A stretch of 64,000 nt of DNA from Tabrizicola fusiformis (lineage in GTDB: Bacteria; Pseudomonadota; Alphaproteobacteria; Rhodobacterales; Rhodobacteraceae). Of this stretch, positions 26,675-35,028 are shown in pieces. The stretch lies in assembly GCF_013328815.1 (NCBI RefSeq), contig NZ_JABUHN010000012.1:1-64000 (forward strand). The letters run 5' to 3'. A program made the position numbers and the translations under genes. The notes beneath the pieces were generated by a model, which saw only the letters and a list, made by a program, of their open reading frames with translations, had not been told where the DNA came from and searched no databases. The first letter of the stretch is position 1. The number at the start of each line of letters is the position of its first letter.

Positions 26675-27394
26675 CTATACCTCGGCCAAGGGGCCATAAA
26701 GGATCAGCGCCGGGCCATCGCCCGCGCCGTCCGCAATCACGCTGCCCAGCGTGGCCAGCGTGGCACGGGTCAGCCGCTGTTCGGGATGTCCCACCGCCTC
26801 GGCCAGAAGGGCGGGGGTGTCGGGTGGCAGGCCATGCGCCATCAGCCCCGCTGCCAGCGCCGGAAAGGTGCGTTTGCCCATGAAAACCACGGTCGTCGCC
26901 CCCGGATCGGCCAGCGCCGCCCAGTTCAGTGCGCCGGGCAGGTCGCCCGTCACATCGGCGCCGGTCACGAATTGCACCCGCCGCGCCGTCAGTCGCCGGG
27001 TCAGCGGTAGGGCCGCCGCCGCTGCCGCCGCACAGGCCGAAGGCACCCCGGGCACGATTTCAAACCCGATCCCCGCCTGTCGCAGCGCGGTGATTTCTTC
27101 CTCAAGCCGCCCGAAAATGCCGCTGTCGCCGGATTTCAGCCGCACCACCCGCTGCCCGGTCAGGGCATGGTCCACCAGCAACCGGCTCACATGATCCTGC
27201 CGGGGCGAGGGGCGGCCCGCCCGCTTGCCCACGGCGATCAGATCGGCCCCCGGCGCGCAATGCGACAGGATCGGCCCCGCCGAAAGATCATCGAACAGCA
27301 CCACCTCGGCCTCGGACAGAAGCCGCGCGGCTTTGAGCGTGAGAAGCTCGGGGTCGCCCGGGCCGGAGGAAACGAAAGAGACAAAGCCGCTCAT
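26675..27394 (-). CDS. cobA: Uroporphyrinogen-III C-methyltransferase CobA (SUMT)
   Basis: A 239-residue methylase that makes precorrin-2 from uroporphyrinogen III using two SAM. Signatures are FVSSGPGDPELLTLKAARLL, EVVLFDDLSAG and VVRLKSGDSGIFGRLEEEI. The last differs from the usual RLKGGDPxxFGRGGEE, marking a divergent SUMT branch. It overlaps cobB by 4 bp. It is the committed step from heme/siroheme precursors into cobalamin and is expected to be riboswitch-controlled through the operon. Confidence 0.92.
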   Translation of the reverse strand: MSGFVSFVSSGPGDPELLTLKAARLLSEAEVVLFDDLSAGPILSHCAPGADLIAVGKRAGRPSPRQDHVSRLLVDHALTGQRVVRLKSGDSGIFGRLEEEITALRQAGIGFEIVPGVPSACAAAAAAALPLTRRLTARRVQFVTGADVTGDLPGALNWAALADPGATTVVFMGKRTFPALAAGLMAHGLPPDTPALLAEAVGHPEQRLTRATLATLGSVIADGAGDGPALILYGPLAEV

Positions 27395-28740
27395 GATATG
27401 CTTTCGGAACTGGCGGGGGCGATCAGGTGAAAGAAGGTGCCGCTGACCTGCCCGCCCCCGGGCATCGCGCGGCAGGATCCGGCCTCGGCCACGGCATCGC
27501 CATTCGCATCCTGCACCACGGCCAGCGCGGCGTCGGGTTGCGACAGGATGGTGGCATAGTGAAATTCATGGCCGCGCAGCGCCACCTTGCCCAGACCGGG
27601 CAGGGGGTGAAGCGGCCGAGCCAGCCGGTAGCCCAGATGCATCCGCCTCTTGGCAAAGCTGGTTTCAAGCCCCAGAAGGCCCGCCATCCGGTGCCGCGTG
27701 CCATCGGCGGAGACCAGCCCGGCGCCAAGGGCCATGTAGCCACCGCATTCGCCATGCACGGGCCGGGTTGCCGCGAACTCCGTCAGCCCGGCACGGAAAT
27801 GTGCGGCAGCGGCCAGCCTGCCCGCGTGAAGCTCGGGGTAGCCCCCGGGCAGCCAGCAGACCGTGGCCGAAGGGTCGGGGGCTTCGTCGGCAAGCGGTGA
27901 AAACGGCAGGACCGTCGCGCCGCCGGCCCGCCAATCGGCCAGAAGATGCGGATAGACAAAGGAAAAGGCGGCATCGCGGGCAAGGGCGATCCGCTCTCCG
28001 GGCGGCGGCACGGGGGGGGCGGTTCCGGCCAGATGGCCGCCCGCCGCCACGGCGCGAATGGTATCCAGATCGCAATGCGCGGCGACAAAAGCCGCGGCTT
28101 CGGCCAGAATAGCCTGCAACCGGGGCAATTCCTCGGCCTGAACCAGCCCCAGATGCCGCTCGGGCAGGGCCACCGCCGCCTTGCGCGGCAGGGCGCCCAG
28201 AACCGGCAGGCCCGCCACGGCCATGCCCGCCCGCACCAGCGCCTCGTGCCGCGGCGAGGCGACCTTGTTCAGGATCACCCCCGCCAGCCGCAGCCCCGGG
28301 CGAAAGCCTGCCAACCCCGCTGCCACCGCCGCCGCCGTCTGCGCCTGACCCGAGACATCCAGCACCGCGATCACGGGCCAGCCCATCTCTGTCGCCAGAT
28401 CGGCACTCGCCCCCGTTCCCGTCTCTCCGGCCCGCGCCACACCGTCGAACAACCCCATTGAGCCTTCGGCGATCACCAGATCGGCCCCCGCCGCACCCGA
28501 TGCCAGCGCGGCGATCCGCCCCGGCGTCATCGCCCAACTGTCCAGATTGACCGAAGGCCGCCCCGCCGCCGCCGCGTGAAAGGCCGGGTCGATATAGTCC
28601 GGCCCCGATTTGAACGGCTGCACCACAAGCCCCGCCGCGCGGAAAGCCGCAATCAGGCCCAACGTGACCGTGGTCTTGCCGGTGCCCGAGGCGGGCGCTG
28701 AAATCAGCAGGCCGGGAGGGATGGCGCCGGGCATCCTCAT
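27391..28740 (-). CDS. cobB: Hydrogenobyrinate a,c-diamide synthase CobB
   Basis: A 449-residue glutamine amidotransferase. The N-terminal ATPase domain has the P-loop [19 protein letters not shown]. The C-terminal class I GATase domain carries the nucleophile Cys in [11 protein letters not shown] and a later His in RGHEFHYAT. It amidates the a and c side chains before CobN-dependent cobalt insertion. Overlaps of 4 bp with both cobM and cobA indicate one polycistron. In anaerobic pathways the equivalent is CbiA; the surrounding cobG, cobF and cobN favour the aerobic name. Confidence 0.93.
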   Translation of the reverse strand: MRMPGAIPPGLLISAPASGTGKTTVTLGLIAAFRAAGLVVQPFKSGPDYIDPAFHAAAAGRPSVNLDSWAMTPGRIAALASGAAGADLVIAEGSMGLFDGVARAGETGTGASADLATEMGWPVIAVLDVSGQAQTAAAVAAGLAGFRPGLRLAGVILNKVASPRHEALVRAGMAVAGLPVLGALPRKAAVALPERHLGLVQAEELPRLQAILAEAAAFVAAHCDLDTIRAVAAGGHLAGTAPPVPPPGERIALARDAAFSFVYPHLLADWRAGGATVLPFSPLADEAPDPSATVCWLPGGYPELHAGRLAAAAHFRAGLTEFAATRPVHGECGGYMALGAGLVSADGTRHRMAGLLGLETSFAKRRMHLGYRLARPLHPLPGLGKVALRGHEFHYATILSQPDAALAVVQDANGDAVAEAGSCRAMPGGGQVSGTFFHLIAPASSESIS

Positions 28741-29510
28741 TCGGGAAACCGCGGATCGGTGCCGACGGGGCGATAGCGCCGGTCATAATCCCCGGCGTAT
28801 AGGCGGCTTTCGCCGAAATCCTCGGCGGCAAGGGCCCGACCGACAAGGATCAGCGCCGTGCGTTCCCCCGCGCCGATTGCGGTTTCGATGCTGCCCAGCG
28901 TGGCGCGCACCACCTTCTGATCGGGCCAGCTTGCCCGGAACACCACCGCCACCGGGCAATCCGCGCCGTAGTGCGGCATCAGTCGCGCCACCACATCGGC
29001 CAGCACATGCACCGAAAGGTGGATGGCCAGCGTTGCCCCGGTCTGCGCGAAATTCTCAAGGCTTTCCCCCTCGGGCATGGCCGAAGCCCGGCCCGACGTG
29101 CGCGTCAGCACCACCGATTGCGCCACCCCCGGCAGGGTCAGTTCCGCGCCCAGCACCGCCGCTGCTGCCGCGAAAGCGGGCACGCCCGGCGTCACATCAT
29201 AGGGAATACCCAATGCGCGCAGGCGACGAAGCTGTTCGCCCATCGCCGACCAGACCGACAGGTCGCCGGAATGCAGCCTTGCGACGTCATGGCCTGCGGC
29301 ATGGGCGGCGGCGATCTCGGCGATGATCCCGTCAAGGCTGAGGGGGGCGGTGTTCACGATCCGCGCGCCCGGAGGGCAATGGGTCAAGAGCGCCTCGGGC
29401 ACCAGTGATCCGGCATAAAGACAGACCGGACAGGCCGCGATCAGGTCGCGGCCCCGCAGGGTGATCAGGTCGGCCGCACCCGGCCCGGCACCGATGAAAT
29501 GGACGGTCAT
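28737..29510 (-). CDS. cobM: Precorrin-4 C11-methyltransferase CobM
   Basis: A 257-residue tetrapyrrole methylase. [22 protein letters not shown], the cysteine-bearing [16 protein letters not shown] and [19 protein letters not shown] are characteristic of CobM/CbiF. It methylates C11 of precorrin-4 to give precorrin-5. It overlaps cobE and cobB by 4 bp each. Confidence 0.93.
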   Translation of the reverse strand: MTVHFIGAGPGAADLITLRGRDLIAACPVCLYAGSLVPEALLTHCPPGARIVNTAPLSLDGIIAEIAAAHAAGHDVARLHSGDLSVWSAMGEQLRRLRALGIPYDVTPGVPAFAAAAAVLGAELTLPGVAQSVVLTRTSGRASAMPEGESLENFAQTGATLAIHLSVHVLADVVARLMPHYGADCPVAVVFRASWPDQKVVRATLGSIETAIGAGERTALILVGRALAAEDFGESRLYAGDYDRRYRPVGTDPRFPE

Positions 29511-29875
29511 GTCGTGGTTCCTTCTGTTTCGGCCATGGCACAGGTCGCCATGCCGTCCGGCGCGGTGATCCGCGCCACGGTAATCCTTGCGCCCGCCCCC
29601 GCACCCGCCAGCGCCGCCGCCTCGGCCAGCGAGCCGGTGCCAAACCGCGCGGCAATGCGGGGGGAATGGGTCGGCGTGGCGATGCCCGCCACCGCCACGG
29701 CCAGAAGTGGCAGATGCCGCTCTGCCGCCAGCGCGCGCATCCGCGCATCCGCCGCCTTTTCCGCCGTGCTGGCCAGCGCCTCTGCCGCGCCGCCCAAGGC
29801 TTCGGCGGCGGCCAGCACGCCGCGCAGCGTAGCAAGTGGCGTGCCCTTGCGGAACCCGATGCCCGCGACCCTCAT
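29507..29875 (-). CDS. cobE: Cobalamin biosynthesis protein CobE (CbiG C-terminal-like)
   Basis: A 122-residue protein. The start at 29875 ([12 protein letters not shown]) gives the usual ATGA overlap with cobL; an in-frame ATG at 29890 is possible. Hallmarks are [13 protein letters not shown], a Thr/Lys helix [11 protein letters not shown], and [21 protein letters not shown]. The fold matches the C-terminal part of CbiG. Its exact step in the aerobic pathway is not firmly settled; it is consistently found with cobL and cobM. Confidence 0.85.
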   Translation of the reverse strand: MRVAGIGFRKGTPLATLRGVLAAAEALGGAAEALASTAEKAADARMRALAAERHLPLLAVAVAGIATPTHSPRIAARFGTGSLAEAAALAGAGAGARITVARITAPDGMATCAMAETEGTTT

Positions 29876-31050
29876 TTCACCGCCCGCCATTGCACCACGG
29901 GCCGCGCCGCGCGCCAGTCACGAAAGCGGCCAAGCGCCGCCGCCTCGGCAATGTCCACCCGGATCAGGCTACCGCCACGGCGGGCATGTTGGGCGGCCAG
30001 AATCGCTTCGGTTTCAATCGTCACGCCATTGGCGACGATCCGGGCGCCCGCGGGCAGCAGCGGCCAAAGGGCGGCGTAAAGAGCCATATCCCCGCCGCCG
30101 CCGACAAAGACGGCATCCGGCACCGGCAGATCGGCCAAGAGCGGCAAGGCCCAGCCCTGTTGCACCGTCAGCCGGTGCGCGATGCCAAAGGCCACCGCAT
30201 TGGCCCGGATATTCGCAGCGCGCTCTGCTCGCGCCTCGATGCAGACCGCGCGGCCCCCGGCAAGGCACCATTCGACCGAGATCGAGCCGGAACCGCCGCC
30301 GATGTCCCACAGCACCTCATCCGCGCGGGGGCCAAGTGCTGCAAGTGTCACCGCCCGCACCGGGGCTTTGGTGATCTGTCCATCGCTTTGGAACAGCGCA
30401 TCCGGCAGGCCAAAGCCGCGGGGCAGCCCGGCGCCGCGTGGCAGGTCGGCGCCGTCGATGGCCACCGCCACCGGCGCCTGAATGTCGGGCCAGTCCGCCC
30501 CCTGTCGCAGCCGCTCTCGCGAGCCGCCCATGGCCTCGCAGACCGTCAGGCGCGCGGTGGCAAAGCCATTCTCGGCCAGCCATTCCGCCAGTTCCCCGAC
30601 CGCCGCCGCATCGCGCAGGGTGCAGATCACCCGCACGCCCCGCGCCAGAACCGGGCGCAGCCGGGCAAAGGGTGCGGCGTGCAGACCAAGGCACAGACAC
30701 TCTTCCAGCCGCCAGCCCAGCCGCGCGGCCACCAGCGAAAACACCCCCGCCACCGGATGGGCCTGCCATTCATCCTGGCGCAGATGGGCGGCAACGGTGC
30801 CACCCGCCCCGAACCAGAACGGATCGCCCGACACCAGCATCGCCACCCGCCGCCCGCGCAGCGCCAGAAGCGGCGCGAGGTCAAAGGGCACCGGCCATTC
30901 CCGGCCCCGCGCCCCGGCGCCGGCCAATGCCAGATGCCGGAGCGCGCCGAACACCACCTCGGCCCCGGCCAGCGCGGCACGGCTTGCCTCGGTCAGGCCC
31001 GCCGGTCCATCTTCGCCCAGACCGATGATCGCAAGCCAGGGTTCAGACAT
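29872..31050 (-). CDS. cobL: Precorrin-6Y C5,15-methyltransferase (decarboxylating) CobL
   Basis: A 392-residue two-domain enzyme. The N-terminal tetrapyrrole methylase starts at [23 protein letters not shown]. The C-terminal class I SAM methyltransferase has [21 protein letters not shown] (motif I). Together they add methyl groups at C5 and C15 and decarboxylate the C12 acetate. The start is taken at 31050 ([10 protein letters not shown]); a longer frame runs into cobK on the other strand. The ATG overlaps the oppositely oriented cobK ATG within the same CATG. Confidence 0.93.
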   Translation of the reverse strand: MSEPWLAIIGLGEDGPAGLTEASRAALAGAEVVFGALRHLALAGAGARGREWPVPFDLAPLLALRGRRVAMLVSGDPFWFGAGGTVAAHLRQDEWQAHPVAGVFSLVAARLGWRLEECLCLGLHAAPFARLRPVLARGVRVICTLRDAAAVGELAEWLAENGFATARLTVCEAMGGSRERLRQGADWPDIQAPVAVAIDGADLPRGAGLPRGFGLPDALFQSDGQITKAPVRAVTLAALGPRADEVLWDIGGGSGSISVEWCLAGGRAVCIEARAERAANIRANAVAFGIAHRLTVQQGWALPLLADLPVPDAVFVGGGGDMALYAALWPLLPAGARIVANGVTIETEAILAAQHARRGGSLIRVDIAEAAALGRFRDWRAARPVVQWRAVK

Positions 31051-31801
31051 GACGCGCATCCTTCTTCTCGGCGGCACGACCGAGGCGAGCCGTCTGGCCC
31101 GGGCGCTCTGCAATGCCGGGCTGGAGGCCGTCTTTTCCTATGCCGGGCGCACCGATGCCCCGGTGGCGCAGCCTCTGCCGGTGCGGGTGGGCGGCTTTGG
31201 CGGGGCAGAGGGGCTGGCCGCCTATCTGCGGGGCGAAGGCATCAGCCATGTGGTGGATGCCACCCACCCCTTTGCCGCACAAATGAGCCGGAACGCCATC
31301 GCCGCCTGCAAAGAAACCGGCATTCCCCTGATCGCGCTGGAGCGTCCGGCGTGGACCCCCGGGCCCGGCGATGACTGGCAGGCGGTGGCCGATACCCCTT
31401 CTGCCGTGGCCGCGCTTCCGCAGGCGCCCGCCCGGGTTTTCCTTGCCATCGGCAAGCAAACCCTCGCCCCCTTTGCCGCAAAGCCGCAGCATCATTACCT
31501 TTTGCGCCTTGTCGATCCGCCCGAAATGCCCTTGCCGCTGCCGCAAACCTCTGTGGTGATCGCACGCGGCCCGTTTGATGCCGCAGGCGATACGGCGCTC
31601 ATGCGCGCCCATGGCATCACCCATATCGTGGCCAAGAATGCCGGCGGCGCAGGCGCCGAGGCCAAGCTGACCGCCGCCCGCGCCCTGCGCCTGCCGGTGA
31701 TCCTGATTGACCGGCCCGCGCTGCCGCCGCGCAACCGGGCAGCCACGGTGGAAGAGGTGATGCGCTGGCTGTCTCATGCCGGAACCGAGCGCGGGGTGTA
31801 A
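31049..31801 (+). CDS. cobK: Precorrin-6A reductase CobK
   Basis: A 250-residue NADPH-dependent reductase that reduces precorrin-6A to dihydroprecorrin-6. It opens with [20 protein letters not shown], then has GISHVVDATHPFAAQMSRNA and the late GITHIVAKNAGGAGAEAKLTAAR, all CobK/CbiJ marks. It is the only plus-strand gene inside the cob block. Its ATG overlaps the cobL ATG on the opposite strand and its last 28 bp overlap the 3' end of cobJ. No strong ribosome site is seen, and any promoter must lie within cobL. Confidence 0.93.
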   Translation: MTRILLLGGTTEASRLARALCNAGLEAVFSYAGRTDAPVAQPLPVRVGGFGGAEGLAAYLRGEGISHVVDATHPFAAQMSRNAIAACKETGIPLIALERPAWTPGPGDDWQAVADTPSAVAALPQAPARVFLAIGKQTLAPFAAKPQHHYLLRLVDPPEMPLPLPQTSVVIARGPFDAAGDTALMRAHGITHIVAKNAGGAGAEAKLTAARALRLPVILIDRPALPPRNRAATVEEVMRWLSHAGTERGV

Positions 31802-32514
31802 ACCCAGCGCCCCACCCGGCGCGTAGCCGCATTGCCGATGATCACCACCGTCCGCATGTCGGCCATTTCGGGCGTCGCTTCGGACAGCGCGACACAGGTG
31901 ATTGCCTCGTCCGGCGTGGTCACCGCCCGCGCGAAAAGGATCAGCCGCGCCTCCTCGCATTCCTCGCGCAGGATATCCAGCACGCGGGCGAATTGCTGCG
32001 GCCGCGATTTGGAGCGGGGATTGTAGAAGGCCATGGCAAAGCCACCCCGCGCGGCATGGCGCAGGCGGCGTTCCACCTCGGCAAAGGGTTTGAGGTTGTC
32101 CGACAGGTTGATTGCACAGAAGTCATGGCCCAAGGGCGCCCCGGCCCGCGCCGCCGCCGCCAGCATGGCGGTGATACCGGGCAGAATGCGGATGTCGGTC
32201 CCCTGCCGGTCGGGCTGCGCCTCGACCGCTTCGAACAGGGCCGAGGCCATGGCAAAAACCCCCGGATCGCCGGATGACACGATCACCACCCGCCGCCCCC
32301 GGGCCGCCAGGTCCAGCGCCAGTGCGGCACGGTCCAGTTCCACCCGGTTGTCCGACGGATGCAGCACCAGCCCCTCGCGCGGGGCGACGCGGGCGACATA
32401 GGGAATATAGCCGACCACATCCGTCGCCTCTGCCAGTGCGGCGGTCACCTCGGGCGTGATCAGGGCGGCATCCCCGGGGCCAAGGCCGGCAACGGCAATC
32501 CATCCCGCGCTCAT
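31774..32514 (-). CDS. cobJ: Precorrin-3B C17-methyltransferase CobJ
   Basis: A 246-residue ring-contracting methylase. Marks are AVAGLGPGDAALITPEV, VIVSSGDPGVFAMASALFEAV, a conserved FCAINLSDNLKPFAEVERRL and AFYNPRSKSRPQQFARVLDIL. It methylates C17 of precorrin-3B with ring contraction to precorrin-4. It is translationally coupled to cobI upstream (4-bp overlap) and converges on cobK downstream with a 28-bp overlap. Confidence 0.94.
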   Translation of the reverse strand: MSAGWIAVAGLGPGDAALITPEVTAALAEATDVVGYIPYVARVAPREGLVLHPSDNRVELDRAALALDLAARGRRVVIVSSGDPGVFAMASALFEAVEAQPDRQGTDIRILPGITAMLAAAARAGAPLGHDFCAINLSDNLKPFAEVERRLRHAARGGFAMAFYNPRSKSRPQQFARVLDILREECEEARLILFARAVTTPDEAITCVALSEATPEMADMRTVVIIGNAATRRVGRWVYTPRSVPA

Positions 32515-33260
32515 TCCACGCCCTCCGCCACCGGGCGGCGGCCATGGCCATGCACCAGCACGATGGCGAAATAGGGACAGTCTTCGGCATCCACCCCGGC
32601 CAGCGGCACCATCCGCTGATCGGGCATCGTGCCCCGCTCGACCAGCCAGGCATCGCCCAGCCGCCCCGCCGCCTCCAGCGCGCGGCGCACGCGCGGCAGA
32701 TTGCGCCCGGTCTTCATGATCGCCAGCGCATCGGCGGTTTGCATGTGGCGCGTCAATTCGTCTTCCGGCAGCGTGCCCATCAGGACGGTCAGCACATCAT
32801 CGCCCCAGGTGATCGGCTGGCCCGTGGCATTCCAGCAACCCACCATGCCCGGGATGCCCGGGATCACCTCGACCGGGGCAAGGTCTTTCAGCCGGACATA
32901 GAGATGCATGAAAGACCCGTAGAAGAAGGGATCCCCCTCGCACAGCACCACCACATCCTGCCCCGCCTGCGACAGCGCCTGAAGCTTGGCCGCCCAACTG
33001 TCATAAAAGCCGGACAGCAAGGCATTATAGCCGGGGCTGTCAAAGGGCAGTTCGGTCGTCACCGGGTATTCCATTGCGTATTCGGTGGCATCTGCGGGCA
33101 GCATCCCCTCGACGATCCGCCGGGCCTGCCCCTGCCGTCCGGCCTTGCGGAAATAGGCGACATGGCGGGCACCCCGGATCGCCCGGTCCGACCGGACCGA
33201 GATCAGATCGGGGTCGCCCGGCCCCAGCCCGGCACAGATGATGCGGCCTGTCATGGTCAT
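32511..33260 (-). CDS. cobI: Precorrin-2 C20-methyltransferase CobI
   Basis: A 249-residue tetrapyrrole methylase (ICAGLGPGDPDLISVRSDRAI; VVVLCEGDPFFYGSFMHLYVRL; IPGIPGMVGCWNATGQPITWGDDVLTVL in pattern). It adds the C20 methyl to precorrin-2, giving precorrin-3A for CobG. Two adjacent start codons exist (MTMTGR); 33260 gives a 4-bp overlap with cobH. Confidence 0.93.
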   Translation of the reverse strand: MTMTGRIICAGLGPGDPDLISVRSDRAIRGARHVAYFRKAGRQGQARRIVEGMLPADATEYAMEYPVTTELPFDSPGYNALLSGFYDSWAAKLQALSQAGQDVVVLCEGDPFFYGSFMHLYVRLKDLAPVEVIPGIPGMVGCWNATGQPITWGDDVLTVLMGTLPEDELTRHMQTADALAIMKTGRNLPRVRRALEAAGRLGDAWLVERGTMPDQRMVPLAGVDAEDCPYFAIVLVHGHGRRPVAEGVE

Positions 33261-33886
33261 TCCTTCCGGCTGGCAAGGGCGTTGACGGCGGCGACGGTGA
33301 TCGCCGACCCGCCCAGCCGCCCCTCAACGATGACGGCGGGGCAAGGCGGGGCCGCCATCAGCGCTGCCTTGGATTCCGCCGCGCCGATAAATCCCACCGG
33401 ACAGCCGATGATCGCCGCCGGGCGCGGGCAGGTGGGGTCTTCCAGCATGTTCAGCAGGTGGAACAGCGCGGTCGGCGCATTGCCGATGGCCACCACCGCC
33501 CCCGCCAGATGCGGCCGCCACAACTCGACCGCCGCGGCAGAGCGGGTGTTGCCGATGCGGGCGACCAGCGCGGGCACCGACGGATCGTGCAGCGTGCAGA
33601 TCACCGGGTTCCCGGCGGGCAGGCGGGGGCGGGTGATGCCCTCGCTGACCATCCGCGCATCGCAGAGGATCGGCGCACCGGCCTCAAGTGCAGCCCGTGC
33701 AGCAACTGCCATTCCGGGGGTAAAGTGGATGTGTTTTTCAAGCCCGACCATCCCGGCGGCATGGATCATGCGGACGGCGACGACCTCTTCCTCGGGGGTG
33801 AAACGGGCCAGATCGGCCTCGGCCCGGATGGTGGCGAAGGATTGCAGATAGATGGCCGCGCCATCGGTTTCATAGAGATGCGGCAT
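33257..33886 (-). CDS. cobH: Precorrin-8X methylmutase CobH
   Basis: A 209-residue mutase that moves the C11 methyl to C12, forming hydrogenobyrinic acid. The catalytic His is expected in AVRMIHAAGMVGLEKHIHFTPG; further marks are ILCDARMVSEGITR and the C-terminal PAAIIGCPVGFIGAAESKAAL. Its start overlaps the cobG stop (TGATG). Confidence 0.95.
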   Translation of the reverse strand: MPHLYETDGAAIYLQSFATIRAEADLARFTPEEEVVAVRMIHAAGMVGLEKHIHFTPGMAVAARAALEAGAPILCDARMVSEGITRPRLPAGNPVICTLHDPSVPALVARIGNTRSAAAVELWRPHLAGAVVAIGNAPTALFHLLNMLEDPTCPRPAAIIGCPVGFIGAAESKAALMAAPPCPAVIVEGRLGGSAITVAAVNALASRKE

Positions 33887-35028
33887 CAGAACCGTCCTTT
33901 CAGATCAATCGCTTCGGCGGCAAGGCCGGTTTGGTCGGGGCGGTCCTGCGCTGTGCCGCCCCGGATCAGGTCAAAGCCTGCCGCAGTTGCCACCAGTGTC
34001 AGATCGGCCCGCCCCGGATGGGCGCAGCCCTTGGCGCAGCCCGAAATATGCAAAAGGCGGCCCTCCGGCACCTCGGGCGCCAGCCTGCGGGCCAAGGCGC
34101 GGACCGGGGCCAATGCCTGCAGGCAGGCCGGGGCGCCCGAGCAGGCTTCGATCCTGCGCAGCGGATCATCGCCGCGCAGGATCAGGCCGGGCAGGTCGGG
34201 CAGATGCCGCAGCCCCTCGACCAGCAGCATCCGCCACGGGGTCAGCCGCAGCGCGCCCAGAGTGGCAAGCGTGCCGAGTGTGGCGGCCTGCATCTGGCCA
34301 AAGGGCAGGCCCACCAGCGCGCCCTCGGTCCCCAGACCCGGCGCAGGGGCTGGCAGGGCCGGGGCAGGCGCCACCCGGCCCGCAAGCGCGCCACCGGGCC
34401 GCACGCCCCGCGCGATCAGCGCCGCCATCCGGCCCCGCCCCTCCGTCACGCCGCCTGCCGCCACGAACCATTCGGCCAGCGCAACCGCCACCGCTGGCAG
34501 CGTCGCCGCATCCACCGGCGCGCCAAGTGCGGCGCCGTCGCAGCGCAGGATCAGCCCGCCCGCTGTATCCCGCTCCAGCCGGATATCCCCCGCGATGCCG
34601 CCAAGGACCGGCGCCGCGCCGGTATCCACCACAAAGCCGAACTTGCCCGGAAGCGGCGGCATCGCGGGCAGCGCCGCCGCCAGCCGCATGGCCAGCGCGT
34701 CGGTCACGGCATCGGCAAACGGCGTGACAAGGATGTTGCGCCGCGCCTCTTCCGCCGCATCGGCATCGATCAGGTCCAGCGCGCGCAGATCGGTGATCAA
34801 CGGGCCATGCGATGCCGCTGTAACGCCGCGCAATTGCAGATTGCCCCGTGCCGACAGGTCGATCAGCCCGTTGCCATGCGTCCGGGAGGCCGCCGCAATG
34901 CCCGCCGCCTGCCGGGGCGACAGCCGCCCCGCTGCCGCGCGCAGCCGCACCACCAGCCCGTCGCCCGACATCATCGGACGCAGCGCACCGGGGCACCAGC
35001 CCTGCACCTGAAAGGTCGGGGCGCTCAT
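33886..35028 (-). CDS. cobG: Precorrin-3B synthase CobG
   Basis: A 380-residue nitrite/sulfite-reductase-fold monooxygenase that uses O2 to hydroxylate C20 of precorrin-3A, the hallmark of the aerobic B12 route. The 4Fe-4S ligands appear as CSGAPAC and later GCAKGCAHP. The start at 35028 (MSAPTFQVQGWCPG) overlaps the cobN stop; the frame extends to 35076 but those residues lie within cobN. R. capsulatus uses CobZ for this step, so cobG separates this organism from that species. Confidence 0.93.
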   Translation of the reverse strand: MSAPTFQVQGWCPGALRPMMSGDGLVVRLRAAAGRLSPRQAAGIAAASRTHGNGLIDLSARGNLQLRGVTAASHGPLITDLRALDLIDADAAEEARRNILVTPFADAVTDALAMRLAAALPAMPPLPGKFGFVVDTGAAPVLGGIAGDIRLERDTAGGLILRCDGAALGAPVDAATLPAVAVALAEWFVAAGGVTEGRGRMAALIARGVRPGGALAGRVAPAPALPAPAPGLGTEGALVGLPFGQMQAATLGTLATLGALRLTPWRMLLVEGLRHLPDLPGLILRGDDPLRRIEACSGAPACLQALAPVRALARRLAPEVPEGRLLHISGCAKGCAHPGRADLTLVATAAGFDLIRGGTAQDRPDQTGLAAEAIDLKGRF

